In this document: in pieces, positions 24,601-31,204 of the stretch | How the letters are laid out: every line of letters begins with the position of its first letter | Numbering within the stretch: position 1 is the first letter of the stretch | IMG/VR virus record: IMGVR_UViG_3300044951_001239 | Span: 31,388-95,387 of that record | DNA from: a virus | DNA length: 64,000 nucleotides | Reading direction: 5' to 3' (one strand) | Translations under genes and position numbers: made by a program | The notes under the pieces: model-generated | Databases searched by the model: none | Seen by the model: only the letters and a program-made list of their open reading frames with translations | What the model was told of the DNA's origin: nothing

Positions 24601-27600
24601 CTTGGAGTAGTAACGAGACAGTTAATGTACTGACCTCTTCATTGAATAGCGTAACATATCAAAACGGGATATATGTTGCGGTAGGGCAAAACATTATAAC
24701 ATCTACTGATTTAAATTCTTGGACTGAACGTTATGCGTTTACTAATGGATTAACTAATGTATTCAATGGGGTAACCTATGCTACCACTACTGGATATACA
24801 GGGTATGTGGCAATTGGTTTGGGACAACAGACAATTGGCTCCAGTGCTGTCAATTTTGCAATCATTTATACAAGTACAGATGCATACACTTGGACACAAG
24901 TTACATTTAATGATACATCTCTGGGATTTAATAGTATTGCATCTAATGGTCAAACAATAGTAGCTGTGGGTGACGGTGGTATAATATACACCAGCTTTAA
25001 CTGTATCACTTGGTTTGCCCAATCTTCAACTATTGCTAGTAAGTTAAACAACATAATTTGGGACAGTTACAACAATAGATTCGTGGTAGTTGGCGAAACC
25101 GGGACAATATTAACCGGTACACTTGACGGTATAACTTGGACGCAACAAACTTCGGGTGTAGCTTCAACATTAGAAAGTGTTGTTTGGAACAATACTGCAC
25201 TTGAATATGTAGTAGTTGGTTTTAATAATACAATTTTAGTTAGTGCTGATGCAACTATATGGGGTAGCTCTGGAACGTTTGTAACTGCTCCGCTGGCGTA
25301 CTCAATTCAAGGAGATGACTTTACACAAGGGTATGGTCCAGAAGAATTAGTACCGGGAGTAATAGCTGATACCATTATGATGACCGTGGCTACTCGTCCT
25401 GGAACAAACTGGGATGAAACAGTTTATCAGCATGTTGGTTACAACACTGTTTCTACTGAAATAACACCAACATCTGCTTCTCAAGATGAATATAGTTTTA
25501 ATAATCTAGTTACAGTTCCTGCTCAACTTGCAGTTTTTGTAATAAATAGAAGTACTAATCTAAGTACTTCGTTGTATCGTGGAATTGACTATACAGTTGA
25601 TTGGGTTAACAAAAATGTAATATTAAATACACCTATAACTTATATTGCACCTGGAAACACAGATCGTTTAAGGATTGATGTTTATGAAGTAGGTAATGGG
25701 GATCAGTTAGTTAACGCTACCTCAGATACTGATGCATTACGACTAAACACAACTACTGGATTTCAAGAAATTTATGTAAATGCAAATTACAGCGCAAGTA
25801 TCTATCAAGGATCAGGGGTAGTCAGACCAGATACTTCCTCGATATCGGTAAATGCAAGTAGTACTTCTAGCTCCACAAACGCAATAACATGCAGTGGTGT
25901 TATTGATTTCGTATTGAATAGTCCAGTATCCTTCACAGGATCAGTCTTTGGTAACATAGTTGAAAATCAAGTTTACTATGTTAAATCAATTAGTAGTACT
26001 ACAAATAGGATTGTAATTTCTGCTACTTACAATGTAAGTACAGGCACTGCAGGTGAAACTTTCTTATTAACAGACTCCACAGGTAGTATGGAAGCTGTAA
26101 TTGCAGTTGGTACAGGATTACCTTGGACACCTCCATCGGTATTTGCAAACGGAAATGCATTAGTATTAGGAACTTATGCGTCAGTTGTACAAACAACTGC
26201 AATTACAAACTCAATCACCACTGTTAGTACAGGTGGATTGATAGTTGATACCCCGGTTGTTTTTAGTTCAACTATGTTTGGTAATGTAACTCCGCATGTG
26301 GTATACTATGTGCATAGTATTATCAGTAGTACTCGCTTTACTATATCAGCGACTCAGGGTGGATCTATATTAGCATTAATTGATGCAGTTGGCGGTGCCA
26401 CATTAGTTTCTAATGATTATGCATTTAGTATTGCTGACAATGGAATTACCGCAGCAATGGTGTTAGCAAGTACATATGATGTTACTACGGATTATTTAAC
26501 TTATACGATTATGGGTGAAACATTGCCTGAGCAGTTTGGATATACACTTCCCCAAGTTCAACTGTTTAGTGGAAATGGGTCAACTGCATTATTTGCTTTA
26601 ACTAACTATGTTAGTGGTAATAATCCAAACAATGCTATTGTAGAAATTAACGGGATTAGACAAACTGCGGCAGCTTATACAATAAGTGCTATCAGCAATA
26701 CGATATTGTTCAATAGTCCTCCTGCGGTAGATTCTACGATAGCAGTTACAACTTACAACCAAACTCAGCGTCAGTATTTAAATACTCAATACGATATCAC
26801 AGGGTCTGGTGAGGCGGTGGCAAGTATCACGGTTAGTGACACTACACACTTGTTAAGTGGATTTGATCAAGATACACCCACAGTGGCAACATTTGATCAA
26901 GATACCCCCACAGTAGTATTGTTTGACCAAGAACTAAACTATTTGACATTAGCATCTGGCACAACTAGTCAATTGATTATCAACAGCGCAATAGTGTTTC
27001 AGAATGTAATCGGTGGCATAATAGCTGGACAAACTTACTTTATTACAGAAATATTGAATTCTACTGACTTTGTTATCTCAACTCAAGTTGGTGGTTTACC
27101 GTTTGAAGTTACAACTGACAGTGGAGCAATGACTAGTGTGGTCAGTGGATTAACGGTAGCTGCTATTGTTGGAATTGATAATTCTCTTAGTGCGCCATTA
27201 GTAATTAATGTGTCTGGTACGGTAGCTGCTGATAATTCAGTAACATGCAATGATACTACGAGTTTAGTAGTAGGGCAAGATATAATATTCAAAGCTATAG
27301 TAGTTACAGTTGCCGGAGTGTTAATTAGCGGTGATGAATATGAAATTATTACATTAGGTGATACTACTCAATTACAGTGGAATACTGCTGCAGGAACAGT
27401 AGGTGTTGATTATTTAGTAGGTAGTGTATTTACCGCAGTTTCTACTGGTGGCGGGGTAGGTACTGGTACAGTGTTGCTTTCAAACTTAGGAGGAATTAGT
27501 ACACTAGGTCAAGTTTACTTTGTCCGAGCAATAATAGATTTAACACATTTTACAATACAAGATCAAGGTGGTAACATAATTGTTCTTACTGATACTTCAG

Positions 27601-29129
27601 GCTATAACTTATTTGCGTACATTGGTGGACTTGTTGCGGTTAGAGTGATTACTCAAATAAATAATAACTTTACAGAAAATCAATTGATTAGCATCGACGG
27701 CGTGGGTGGATCAATCCAGTTAAATAATAACACATATTATGTAAAAATAATAAGTGATATTGAATTTGATTTGTATAATCAGCCATATAACCCTGCATAT
27801 GCAGCAGTTAATTATCCAGTTACGCTGCCATCAGCTTATACTTCTGGCGGATATGCTTGGTTAGATCAATTATTCACTATCGTGGATACGGTTGCAACTC
27901 GTACTACTGCAAACGGTAATAGAATTACTGTTGGTAGCACTGATATTATAGTGCCAAATACTCCAGTATTATTTACTACATATGGCGCAAGTATAGGTGA
28001 CAACATATTAGGTGGAATATTAGCAAAAACTCAGTACTATGTGTTTGAAGTAAGACCTACTATCTTAGCAGGAAACTTTATTGTTGGAAATAGTTATCAG
28101 ATTGTTACGTTAGGCACCACTGATTGGAATACTGCTGCTGGAACAGTAGCGGTAGCATATGCAGTAGATGACATATTTACCGCAGCCAATATAGCGAGTG
28201 GAACAGGTCTTGCTTCTGGATTGCAAGAATTCACTATTGCGTTAACCAGATATCCAAATCAAGCGCAAGAGGGATTGACTGATGCGACAGGATCAGTCAA
28301 TGTAACTGAATTTGAACAAGTTAATGTTGACAGATTATGGGTAACAGTTAATGGTTACAGAGTTCCATCAAGCTCATTGAGATTGAATCCTTTCAATAAT
28401 TTGAGTATTTTGACAACTATCCAGACTGGTGATCAAGTTATTATTACTAGCATGATGCCAACGGCAACACCAAATGAAGAAGTTTACTTGTTGTATGTAT
28501 CAACTTCAAATGAACCTACCGTTTACAGAGTAAATTCTGAGTCCAGAACATGGTTGACTCATTCTCTCCAGTTTACTGACACTACTATATATGTAAATGA
28601 CATAACCCGTGTGACAGATACTGTTATACAAAATGTAGTATGTCCGGCAGCAGTAGATGGTAAATATAATATTGGATTGACTGCTAATAAAAATGCAATA
28701 TGTCTTGTTGAGGTTTACAATGTAACAACCGTAACTACAGTAAATCCTACAAACTATCAAATAATTATCGTAGATGCTGCTCCAGTATTACAAATTTCTA
28801 GTCAGGTTACTGTTGGTGACTCGTTAATAATTACTTTAGTTGTAGGACAATTGATCTACCTTAACGGTGAGCAAATTGCATTCGCAGAATGCGACTTGGC
28901 CAACAATACACTTGGTCAATTGACCAGAGGTGCTAACGGAACTGGAGTTAGAGATTATACCCCAATATATGCTGAAGTGTACGGACTCATGCCTGATAAT
29001 GTAATGCCAGACTTGTTATATTCAGAAGTTTGGAATCCTATCCCAGGTGTTTATGACCCGATTGAAGGTGATCCGTTACAGATAGCTTATAGTCAAGGTG
29101 CAACTTTCTTAAGAACGAATACAAACTAA
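9693..29129 (+). CDS. giant modular virion structural protein (6,478 residues), baseplate-proximal
   Basis: A single uninterrupted frame of 19.4 kb. The N-terminus (ATRIRTLDFLPEIFKTTTNA) and its place after gp6 suggest a wedge-attached protein in the gp7 position; this is synteny only. Visible modules: at least ten copies of an ~80-residue repeat of the type IVFTGTTFGG...TYYV...FTIS (for example residues ~603-686, 2626-2706, 4040-4290, 4705-4780, 5385-5575); FG-GAP/integrin-like propeller repeats (~2355-3070, with phrases such as FGYSISTDYYGDTVVIGTP); a propeller-like run of Trp-containing blades with TSTD/TSDNGYTW turns (~4899-5200); three GTTDFT-type motifs (~2485, 5872, 6124); and two motifs of the kind NxLTGISRGILGS (~3700-3750 and 6386-6425). 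There is no signal peptide or enzyme motif. It probably forms a large peripheral baseplate or fibre structure that binds ligands. Confidence 0.85.
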   Translation: MATRIRTLDFLPEIFKTTTNAQFLAATLDQLVAQPNTKKIQGYIGSKFGYGINAKDRYVIEPTKSRTDYQLDPGIIFLKENNSTAKDFISYPGIIDALTLEGGLTADNNRLFNNQFYSWDSFTNLDTIINFNQYYWLPEGPERVIVASNIVYSSANFVVQPEANSYLISSETLVNPSANPTLTLLRGGQYTFTVNQNTQFWIQGEPGVTGLSPTQRNVQTRDVYGVINNGITNGVVTFNVPQKNAQDDFIFPGDNTVGVVSTLPFDQVNGALVNEIGGIDGVTALDGLTVMFYNTGDTNEEVTSTFYTISLSGDIDDPLIQLTATAAIPTNQKITVSYGVEWTNRNFYRSSIGVITLEPYNSAILDKLYYQDGTIPGRVGVINLIENNVLNQINVETDILGKINYTSTNGVIFTNGLKVLFQGDIYPESFNNVEFYVEGVGTAIELIPVSTLVSPGLFSAAAYIPFDTTPFDIGNYDSSLYIPIYPDYITIARNAINRNPWSRSNRWFHIDVINATAEYNNTPELVTEYTQLGNKAKRPIIEFYPNLKLFNSGAVGKNPIDFIDTKTTDAFTYVAGQTIYYPDTAGYTTATATIAPITGAITKTATATLPLINQVVLDSTTGIHINDTITFTGTAFGGLSTDPTNNANRYYILDIVNSTNVVISATKQGTSVIVTTGTGTMSAAVYPYSTTITMPSTDVFGLFTAGQYITDSTGLLPSITFVSTISVVGSNTVITVSWYNQSIVAGTSVASVVTADTPLDNYALFDGSRVVFAVDSDSNVRNKIYVSRFSTIQPGSIPVITLTEATEGLVLLDEQTAVYRGYNYSGKDFFFDGVDWIEGQQKSQLNQPPKFDIYDGNDISFGDHAVYVGTSFSGCTLFSYGIGSGSNDTVLGFPLSYSSVNNVGDISFDVTLNSDTFTYVQGLNSITEYVNKGYVYNYSITPGIEPVIVRQLGWQTAVSPSVQYQIFEFDYDVLTNTNNTFICDIAPILTTPTQWPMIQVYVNNIYVPNTEWQVLGPVSDTSTTINIPVIPTTNTVVQILILSDQVSSTAYFQTPINLTNNPFNTSVTTANIGDIRGQYQSIFFNNPNTTGVVFGSNNYRDLGNLVPWGNRIIQNSASLVLPGTFLRNQDHNLFNSLLYNSRQYITFKTLLVDTVNNSDYSRILTPSQMLDDALGQINAPKVESQSFFWSDMLPSKAPYITNTYNFANTLDISVYPLSHIYNFATANYNGILVYLTRDNVQTQLIRGIEYTVSTDSPSLTVTLSLDVNDQITVKEFNQTYGSYVPNTPTKLGLYPATIPSVTLDTAYSPATYFIVGHDGSFNKLYGSYDSPTSTLVDFRDQVLLEYEIRVYNNLKLSETVPAGSYQSVIIPGFFRTTDYSTDEFLQIYSELFLNWVGQNRIDYKTQFYNTNNQFTYNYRDSGNQLNNQPIEQGNFRGAYLFFYDTSTPNETPWQMLGLANQPTWWTSRYGPAPYTSDNLVLWGDLETGTVWNDGTPFIKPSYARPNLSKIIPVDSNGDLLSPFDSLVGNYDQYLFQRDWIVGDVGPAEFSYRRSSTWPFDLMHILAVTKPTEFFNLGVEVDTYKYNVEFNQYLVNDRSHLVISDIPIYGTGTPATSYINWIVDYEKQLGVDATANISTLLDNLDVRLVYRAAGFSDKNLLKFFVEKSSANSNNSSLLIPDESYGLLLYENQPFDRIIYSGVVIQITENGYKVFGNSQTNAYFKTLTPKFGGTIQTITVETLTVKVTDRFTDTIQVIPYGTEFYNTQQVAQFLISYGEFLISQGVVYEEIENGIPIQWQQMVAEFLYWAQTGWDLGSITTINPSANLITINKESRIVQPLTLSQKNFLLNQDLYPISTSNLNITREGTAFAAKTLNVGDAISYGQFNISNIENGIVFDNVTLFNDVIYNLVTGLRQYRISVNGSLTADWTGNVDAAGFILNQDNVKEWDNTLKYTAGAIVQYKNKYWSALRIIQPSILFRELDWKETTYDQIQKGLLPNNQTRSYESTLYYDVNNANLENDADLLSFSLIGYRPRDYLALVDLTDVTQVNVYKNLIKNKGTLNAASAFKGANLPQGGIDYTLYQNWAIKSGEFGGILNNNFIEFRLDQPELVGNPSIVGLTSGVFIDGVQQQVPLYSVFNYGRPITTVDILPTISDLQLSSLYPTAGYVNLNDVKMASYFYSGLPTAQNAAGTTVPISQFYVRDYVWVANYLSTWQVYTPASLGSVINAKNNLNNTVTITFSQAHNLKRYESFAIVNFNVAIDNYYIVAAVVDPFNVIINLSLNPQIKNINSQGVGFRLQSQRVATAPEIGTLPLLDNEFNKLKVWVDTNNDGSWAVYRKSLNYQFDTEIVNPASETFGSAVAYASSFGYLLGDSETGEVYRYKYNALNNSYISYQTITQTTSFGANISYVNNLFVISQPTGTPKVYVYQYIDTQALNTLELYQLIAAPGGVTTWGTSTALSGDQNWLYVSDIDNNSVYAYRRAAYEVTAGNFVSANTYTITSLGTTDFTLIGASSNAVGTIFVASGGGTGTGTATNSTYELAHLIDGDALGLTSAGDNFGYSISTDYYGDTVVIGTPQQDYDVNTQNYGYTYVFSRTVQNFESQSANQAYVPVAIPVAWTPITVTQTATATTASTDRITVSSSTGFTVGDPVVFSGTIISAGALALNAVYYVLAKPTSTTFTISTTRNGSAVQLVDDTGSMTVTVQTSPLFVTVNGTSLEDNYYAVIGSTLNIYSGATPTLNAGDIVNISGSNFVLAQTLTNEETPRVGVQFGLSTDTNTFANEILVGAPFELSAENYEGAVHRYTNSGERYGTIIGTTACNITTPRTVLLNGYRVVLPIGNATSAVANINLLGLTNIQASEVNDNLVISLINVDLAIAGNKLSLTVLDSATLGEMGVELYQQTQKVTSPHVQGRTQFGTVVKFDKSNSGSFIASAPVGTRYASTTFDFFDDEIDNDTVFDNNATQWVDTFTNAGAVYMFDYLPLYSENINNPGQFVYAQSTNAQNLNYGAQPYYGSALDFNNNRVTIGTPNFVPTGYANDIFGQVVTYVSTASTPDWAVFRQSSPIVDVNGIFNIQLFSAMTNQTLENLDYIDPLQGKLLGAVAENIDVVSNIDPAAYNSAGSTQGGKVWAAENVGRLWFNTSNTRFMNYHQNDVQYNSQYWGRVFPGSNVSVYSWIASQAIPSQYAGPGNPYDVNSYSIRGIVNAEGLITPIYYYWVRNTNVVFTLIGKTLADSTLESYISQPQQSGISYFAPLLPSVFGLYNCAAYINAKDTVLHIGYSETTNDDVAHNQYSLIRDGYPEDFLSGVPGSGAAFQFHAAVGITEPIGLYNRMLDSMCGVDNAGGVVPDPLLPKAVQTGILARPRQGFFYNRFGALENYLQYANTVLAQFPIIEIRNPKFLYRTGEFFDTAQYWNTINWWAIGYNNNTKSSIQVPIYADLSTLNVPNGTIVTVASNAAGNAETYIYSGSGIWTRIGLANGTIEFSSKLWDYAEAMLGFGDNFFDTTPYDEYPSEETRYIIRSLNEEIYTNELLVFRNKSLILLFEYIQSETIESQNYLTWLNKTSFIDVSHTIRELLPLEVFRSDNQLFLEGYLNEVKPYHVVIKEFIFKYTRTDIYEGDITDFDLPAQYNSSIEQFVTPELVYANASGDNQYLPSDPIWQTAPYSQWFANYGLSISGQDGYQISVLASYMALNTTTCYVDNVNGFPVSGTIILGEEVMSYASRNIATNQLTGISRGILGSTTTVHIPGEDIFINLPAVLVLNEGRNYATPPRVTAHVDTSIYPVPRVVAQFEPVMSLGSLIGVNVINPGEGYAVLPEIIIDPAFTVLVDSTQVNIVTNTIGITTPALQTGDLVIYTVAPNSTPISGLTPGQHYYVNLLEITPSSVFALYTSYLTAINDHDRVILSAQGSGTQQFSAGAIASCVTSSAPTRENTIVLRFDRTSYTSQVINWTPSGFYAGVIDTSVQASSAITLESTVPPISTILASAGGESFEILNTTNQQTLTWSSRTRATIQTYGSATSYPNAIRINPNIGGAPVEGKIGSTIGFYIGMPVKFVGSVIGTTLTNSVTYYVKSLIQLPNTITSVLEDTGFTISTTVDNNGNPGAVLVQNTASIVAAGLTLYVGELTNLAVLTINYAGIRTATNTVAVTNNITVQLTPTGLAGTTGFYLGTTIFFTGNVFGGIVENENYYVITIIDNQTFTMSTDANPTTFSVTETLASNNSIICESATGLAANNPIIFTGTTFGGLVAGTTYYVREIFSGNTSFSIAATVNSAAIILTNDSGSCTLTNQINAVELTTGSGSMTLNVGLPISPGQIEGQAFTFYETSLPYSNVSGTASNLLARTISSTLATVNRICLVENLTNIYNNLEFNIDSDVGGLTVAGEPYTVNGFGTTTVTVSSTSGGPDYWLTLPVASNPNITDALYVGMPIVFTDPSLGGIEIGSVYYVYSINASPPAGTGQFTISAFDTLSQIFALTTSTGIMTGIGDDYLTISGGYSLIDSVQPATITNASPAVVTVANGGAFPDGTAITFGSYGTLPVPLNSITTYYVINLSGNTFNVSYSLNGVAINTITAGSGTHRVAQTNVTLTQQPITDPVFDVSYILGGYRASIITLGSGYAVNNTITIPGTLVGGTTTANDLVLTVASINSTGGVTSAIASGTPNGIVSDYYLKVLSENQVGVYSDPNLTVEVSGQNFLYTGTISTAATATNSSTNRVTVTSAAEFNVNDAIVFTGTTFGNIVLGQTYYVKTIDPGNTWVTISASTSGTTFVLVTSSGTNMTMAKSGDFAFLSEPFFFSPTIVKYNNQLYQCIISNNDADFFFSKWELLVSGNRKLNALDRIVGYYQPTVNMPGVDLTQLVSGITYPNSTYKGNAFAPDDEYEVDLILQDQPFYPSGIDLKSIIWNGLVYIAGSDIGTYSAFNVSADTTSWTINQLSNQTLSITDFIYAGGSYVITTNNNATPVLTSDNGYTWSSNETVNVLTSSLNSVTYQNGIYVAVGQNIITSTDLNSWTERYAFTNGLTNVFNGVTYATTTGYTGYVAIGLGQQTIGSSAVNFAIIYTSTDAYTWTQVTFNDTSLGFNSIASNGQTIVAVGDGGIIYTSFNCITWFAQSSTIASKLNNIIWDSYNNRFVVVGETGTILTGTLDGITWTQQTSGVASTLESVVWNNTALEYVVVGFNNTILVSADATIWGSSGTFVTAPLAYSIQGDDFTQGYGPEELVPGVIADTIMMTVATRPGTNWDETVYQHVGYNTVSTEITPTSASQDEYSFNNLVTVPAQLAVFVINRSTNLSTSLYRGIDYTVDWVNKNVILNTPITYIAPGNTDRLRIDVYEVGNGDQLVNATSDTDALRLNTTTGFQEIYVNANYSASIYQGSGVVRPDTSSISVNASSTSSSTNAITCSGVIDFVLNSPVSFTGSVFGNIVENQVYYVKSISSTTNRIVISATYNVSTGTAGETFLLTDSTGSMEAVIAVGTGLPWTPPSVFANGNALVLGTYASVVQTTAITNSITTVSTGGLIVDTPVVFSSTMFGNVTPHVVYYVHSIISSTRFTISATQGGSILALIDAVGGATLVSNDYAFSIADNGITAAMVLASTYDVTTDYLTYTIMGETLPEQFGYTLPQVQLFSGNGSTALFALTNYVSGNNPNNAIVEINGIRQTAAAYTISAISNTILFNSPPAVDSTIAVTTYNQTQRQYLNTQYDITGSGEAVASITVSDTTHLLSGFDQDTPTVATFDQDTPTVVLFDQELNYLTLASGTTSQLIINSAIVFQNVIGGIIAGQTYFITEILNSTDFVISTQVGGLPFEVTTDSGAMTSVVSGLTVAAIVGIDNSLSAPLVINVSGTVAADNSVTCNDTTSLVVGQDIIFKAIVVTVAGVLISGDEYEIITLGDTTQLQWNTAAGTVGVDYLVGSVFTAVSTGGGVGTGTVLLSNLGGISTLGQVYFVRAIIDLTHFTIQDQGGNIIVLTDTSGYNLFAYIGGLVAVRVITQINNNFTENQLISIDGVGGSIQLNNNTYYVKIISDIEFDLYNQPYNPAYAAVNYPVTLPSAYTSGGYAWLDQLFTIVDTVATRTTANGNRITVGSTDIIVPNTPVLFTTYGASIGDNILGGILAKTQYYVFEVRPTILAGNFIVGNSYQIVTLGTTDWNTAAGTVAVAYAVDDIFTAANIASGTGLASGLQEFTIALTRYPNQAQEGLTDATGSVNVTEFEQVNVDRLWVTVNGYRVPSSSLRLNPFNNLSILTTIQTGDQVIITSMMPTATPNEEVYLLYVSTSNEPTVYRVNSESRTWLTHSLQFTDTTIYVNDITRVTDTVIQNVVCPAAVDGKYNIGLTANKNAICLVEVYNVTTVTTVNPTNYQIIIVDAAPVLQISSQVTVGDSLIITLVVGQLIYLNGEQIAFAECDLANNTLGQLTRGANGTGVRDYTPIYAEVYGLMPDNVMPDLLYSEVWNPIPGVYDPIEGDPLQIAYSQGATFLRTNTN

Positions 29130-29142
29130 AGATAAATAATAT

Positions 29143-29295
29143 ATGAACGAAAACCCAGTGGAAAATAAATACCCCCAGACCGAAAAATCCGGCACAAAAC
29201 CAAACGAACAGGTTGGCTTTTACTTTTCTTCTGGGATAAAGATAACCGACCCAAATACTAAAGAAATTTTGGTTCAAATGCGAGGTGATAATTAA
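29143..29295 (+). CDS. small phage protein (50 aa), partial resemblance to the next gene
   Basis: ATG at 29143, stop at 29293-29295, with the next ATG starting at the following base. The protein has a polar Lys/Pro/Gln-rich start and then FYFSSGIKITDPNTKEILV. That segment resembles residues 12-26 of the following gene (GFIKIHDPNNGEIFVDK), suggesting a shared short beta-hairpin module. The exact abutment TAA-ATG with the downstream gene and the absence of any other frame in the gap support it being real. Function unknown, probably a minor virion or assembly protein. Confidence 0.6.
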   Translation: MNENPVENKYPQTEKSGTKPNEQVGFYFSSGIKITDPNTKEILVQMRGDN

Positions 29296-29916
29296 ATGTC
29301 AGTAATAACTCTATCATACAAAGTAGAAGGATTCATTAAAATACATGACCCTAATAACGGGGAAATTTTCGTAGACAAGAAAAATGCTATAAATTACGAA
29401 AATATGTCAATCGCCATGGCTGATACATTAAGTAGTCGTGGATACGGAGAAATCTATGAAATGGCGTTTGGGAACGGCGGAGCTAGTGTTTCAGATACAG
29501 GGGTTATCACTTATCTACCCCCAAATGTAACTGGTCAGAATGCTGCACTTTACAATCAAACTTACGCTAAGATTGTAGACGATACTAGTGTTTTTAACTT
29601 GGACCCTACCCGTAATAAAATGACAGTTTCCCATACCACCGGAAAGTATTATACTGACATTTTGGTACAATGTTTACTAGATTATGGTGAACCACCGGGT
29701 CAGGCGGCGTTTGATAATAGCACACAAACCAATAGTTCTTATATATTTGATGAATTAGGGTTGCTTGCTAACTACGGAACTGACAGTTCAGGTGCGATTA
29801 TTACAAAATTATTGACCCACGTGATCTTTCACCCAGTGCAAAAGAGTTTAAATAGACAGATTCAGATTGATTACACGGTACGCCTGCAGTCATTAACTAA
29901 TTTGGTAACAATTTAA
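29296..29916 (+). CDS. virion structural protein of T4-like phages, unknown role
   Basis: A 206-residue protein beginning with a beta-rich stretch (FIKIHDPNNGEIFVDKKNAI), then NMSIAMADTLSSRGYGEIYE and an AFGNGGASVSDTGVITYLPP segment, with a C-terminal FHPVQKSLNRQIQIDYTVR strand. Its position between the giant baseplate gene and the fibre genes, and its all-beta composition, suggest a baseplate or fibre-attachment component, possibly in the slot of T4 gp8-gp10. I cannot name the exact homologue. It starts immediately after the preceding small gene. Confidence 0.65.
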   Translation: MSVITLSYKVEGFIKIHDPNNGEIFVDKKNAINYENMSIAMADTLSSRGYGEIYEMAFGNGGASVSDTGVITYLPPNVTGQNAALYNQTYAKIVDDTSVFNLDPTRNKMTVSHTTGKYYTDILVQCLLDYGEPPGQAAFDNSTQTNSSYIFDELGLLANYGTDSSGAIITKLLTHVIFHPVQKSLNRQIQIDYTVRLQSLTNLVTI

Positions 29917-29924
29917 TATAAATA
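29917..29924 (+). promoter_or_regulatory. T4-late-promoter-like motif TATAAATA
   Basis: An exact TATAAATA (the T4 late consensus) ends 23 nt before the ATG of the fibre-like gene at 29948, with a good ribosome site (CGGAGAG) in between. It lies right after the previous stop codon, where a late promoter would be expected. Confidence 0.5.
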
Positions 29925-29947
29925 ACAGATATCGGAGAGATTTTAAA

Positions 29948-31195
29948 ATGGCATATACAATTGTAAAAACCAATGGTCAAGTGTTAACGACCATTGCAGA
30001 TGGTACTGTTAATACAAGTAGTACTTCACTAGCATTACCGGGCAGAAACTTCGCCGGTTACGGTCAATATGTAGACACAAACTTTGTTCACCAACTTGAA
30101 AACTATGCTAATACAAGTCCTCCCCCTAACTCATTAGCAGGCCAGTTGTGGTACAATACAAATTCTAATACAATGTTTGTTTGTCCGGCAGACGGAACTA
30201 CATCGGCTGCTAGCTGGTTAGCATTAACCTCAACATCTAGCGGTGGTACAACAACATTTGGGGCAGTTACTGTAACTGGAAACATTGGGGCAAATAACAT
30301 CACGGTGACGAACGGCATAGTTGCTGATACGATTACTGTACGCCTGGCAACGGTTACAGCCAACGCCACTATAGCAAATGCTAATATTACTACTGGTAAT
30401 ATTGGAACATTAAACACAGCTATAGTAACAACCGGTGGCGCAGCTACAACAGGTACATTGACTGGAACTTGGACTCTGGATGGTACAGGAACCGCGAATA
30501 CTGTAGCAGGGACCGGGTTATACGTGAATTCAGGCAACATTGTAGTTAACCAAGCAGGTGGCGTTTACGGTGTCAAGACTGACAAATACATGTATGCAAA
30601 TGGTACACCTATCAGTTTTGCAGGTACTTATAATAACGGAAATGTGTTTGACTATTTGACAGGGGCAAACTCTGTAGTACAATTCGGTGGAGTTATCGCT
30701 CCTTCAAGTGTTACAACAGCAAATATCACAACAGGTGCCAATACTACTGCTGGGCAGTTGACCGGCAATTGGACATTAACTGCCGGTAGTAGATTAACAG
30801 CCACATATGCTGACTTGGCTGAACGCTTTGAAGCTGATGCATATTATGATGCAGGGACTGTTGTTGAATTGGGCGGGGACAAAGAAATCACCAGCGTAAA
30901 GTACGAATTAAGTGAAGATATCTTTGGTGTCATCTCTGATACTGCTGCTTACTTGATGAATTCAGGTGCAGGGGATAATATAACACATCCACCGGTCGCT
31001 ATGACAGGTAGAGTTCAAGTTAAAGTCACTGGTATAGTTAAAAAGGGTGAGCGGCTAGTTAGTGCAGGTAAAGGATTAGCTCGTGCTGCTCAATCAGGTG
31101 AAGCAACTGCGTTTAACGTCATTGGGCGAGCATTAGAAAACAAAATAACACATGATATTGGAACAGTTTTGGCAATTGTTACGGTGTCTAAATAA
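29948..31195 (+). CDS. tail-fibre-like protein with conserved C-terminal head domain
   Basis: A 415-residue protein. The N-terminal ~90 residues (GRNFAGYGQYVDTNFVHQLE, SLAGQLWYNTNSNTMFV) form an attachment-type domain. Residues ~95-280 are Thr/Asn/Gly-rich repeats (TANITTG, TLTGTWTL) typical of fibrous shafts. The C-terminal ~130 residues (YADLAERFEADAYYDAGTVV, DIFGVISDTAAYLMN, MTGRVQVKVTGIVKKGERLV) match a terminal domain common on phage fibres, related to chaperone/peptidase-G2-like heads. The ribosome site GGAGAG is well placed. The likely role is receptor-binding or side fibre of the virion. Confidence 0.75.
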   Translation: MAYTIVKTNGQVLTTIADGTVNTSSTSLALPGRNFAGYGQYVDTNFVHQLENYANTSPPPNSLAGQLWYNTNSNTMFVCPADGTTSAASWLALTSTSSGGTTTFGAVTVTGNIGANNITVTNGIVADTITVRLATVTANATIANANITTGNIGTLNTAIVTTGGAATTGTLTGTWTLDGTGTANTVAGTGLYVNSGNIVVNQAGGVYGVKTDKYMYANGTPISFAGTYNNGNVFDYLTGANSVVQFGGVIAPSSVTTANITTGANTTAGQLTGNWTLTAGSRLTATYADLAERFEADAYYDAGTVVELGGDKEITSVKYELSEDIFGVISDTAAYLMNSGAGDNITHPPVAMTGRVQVKVTGIVKKGERLVSAGKGLARAAQSGEATAFNVIGRALENKITHDIGTVLAIVTVSK

Positions 31196-31204
31196 GGATT
31201 AGAA

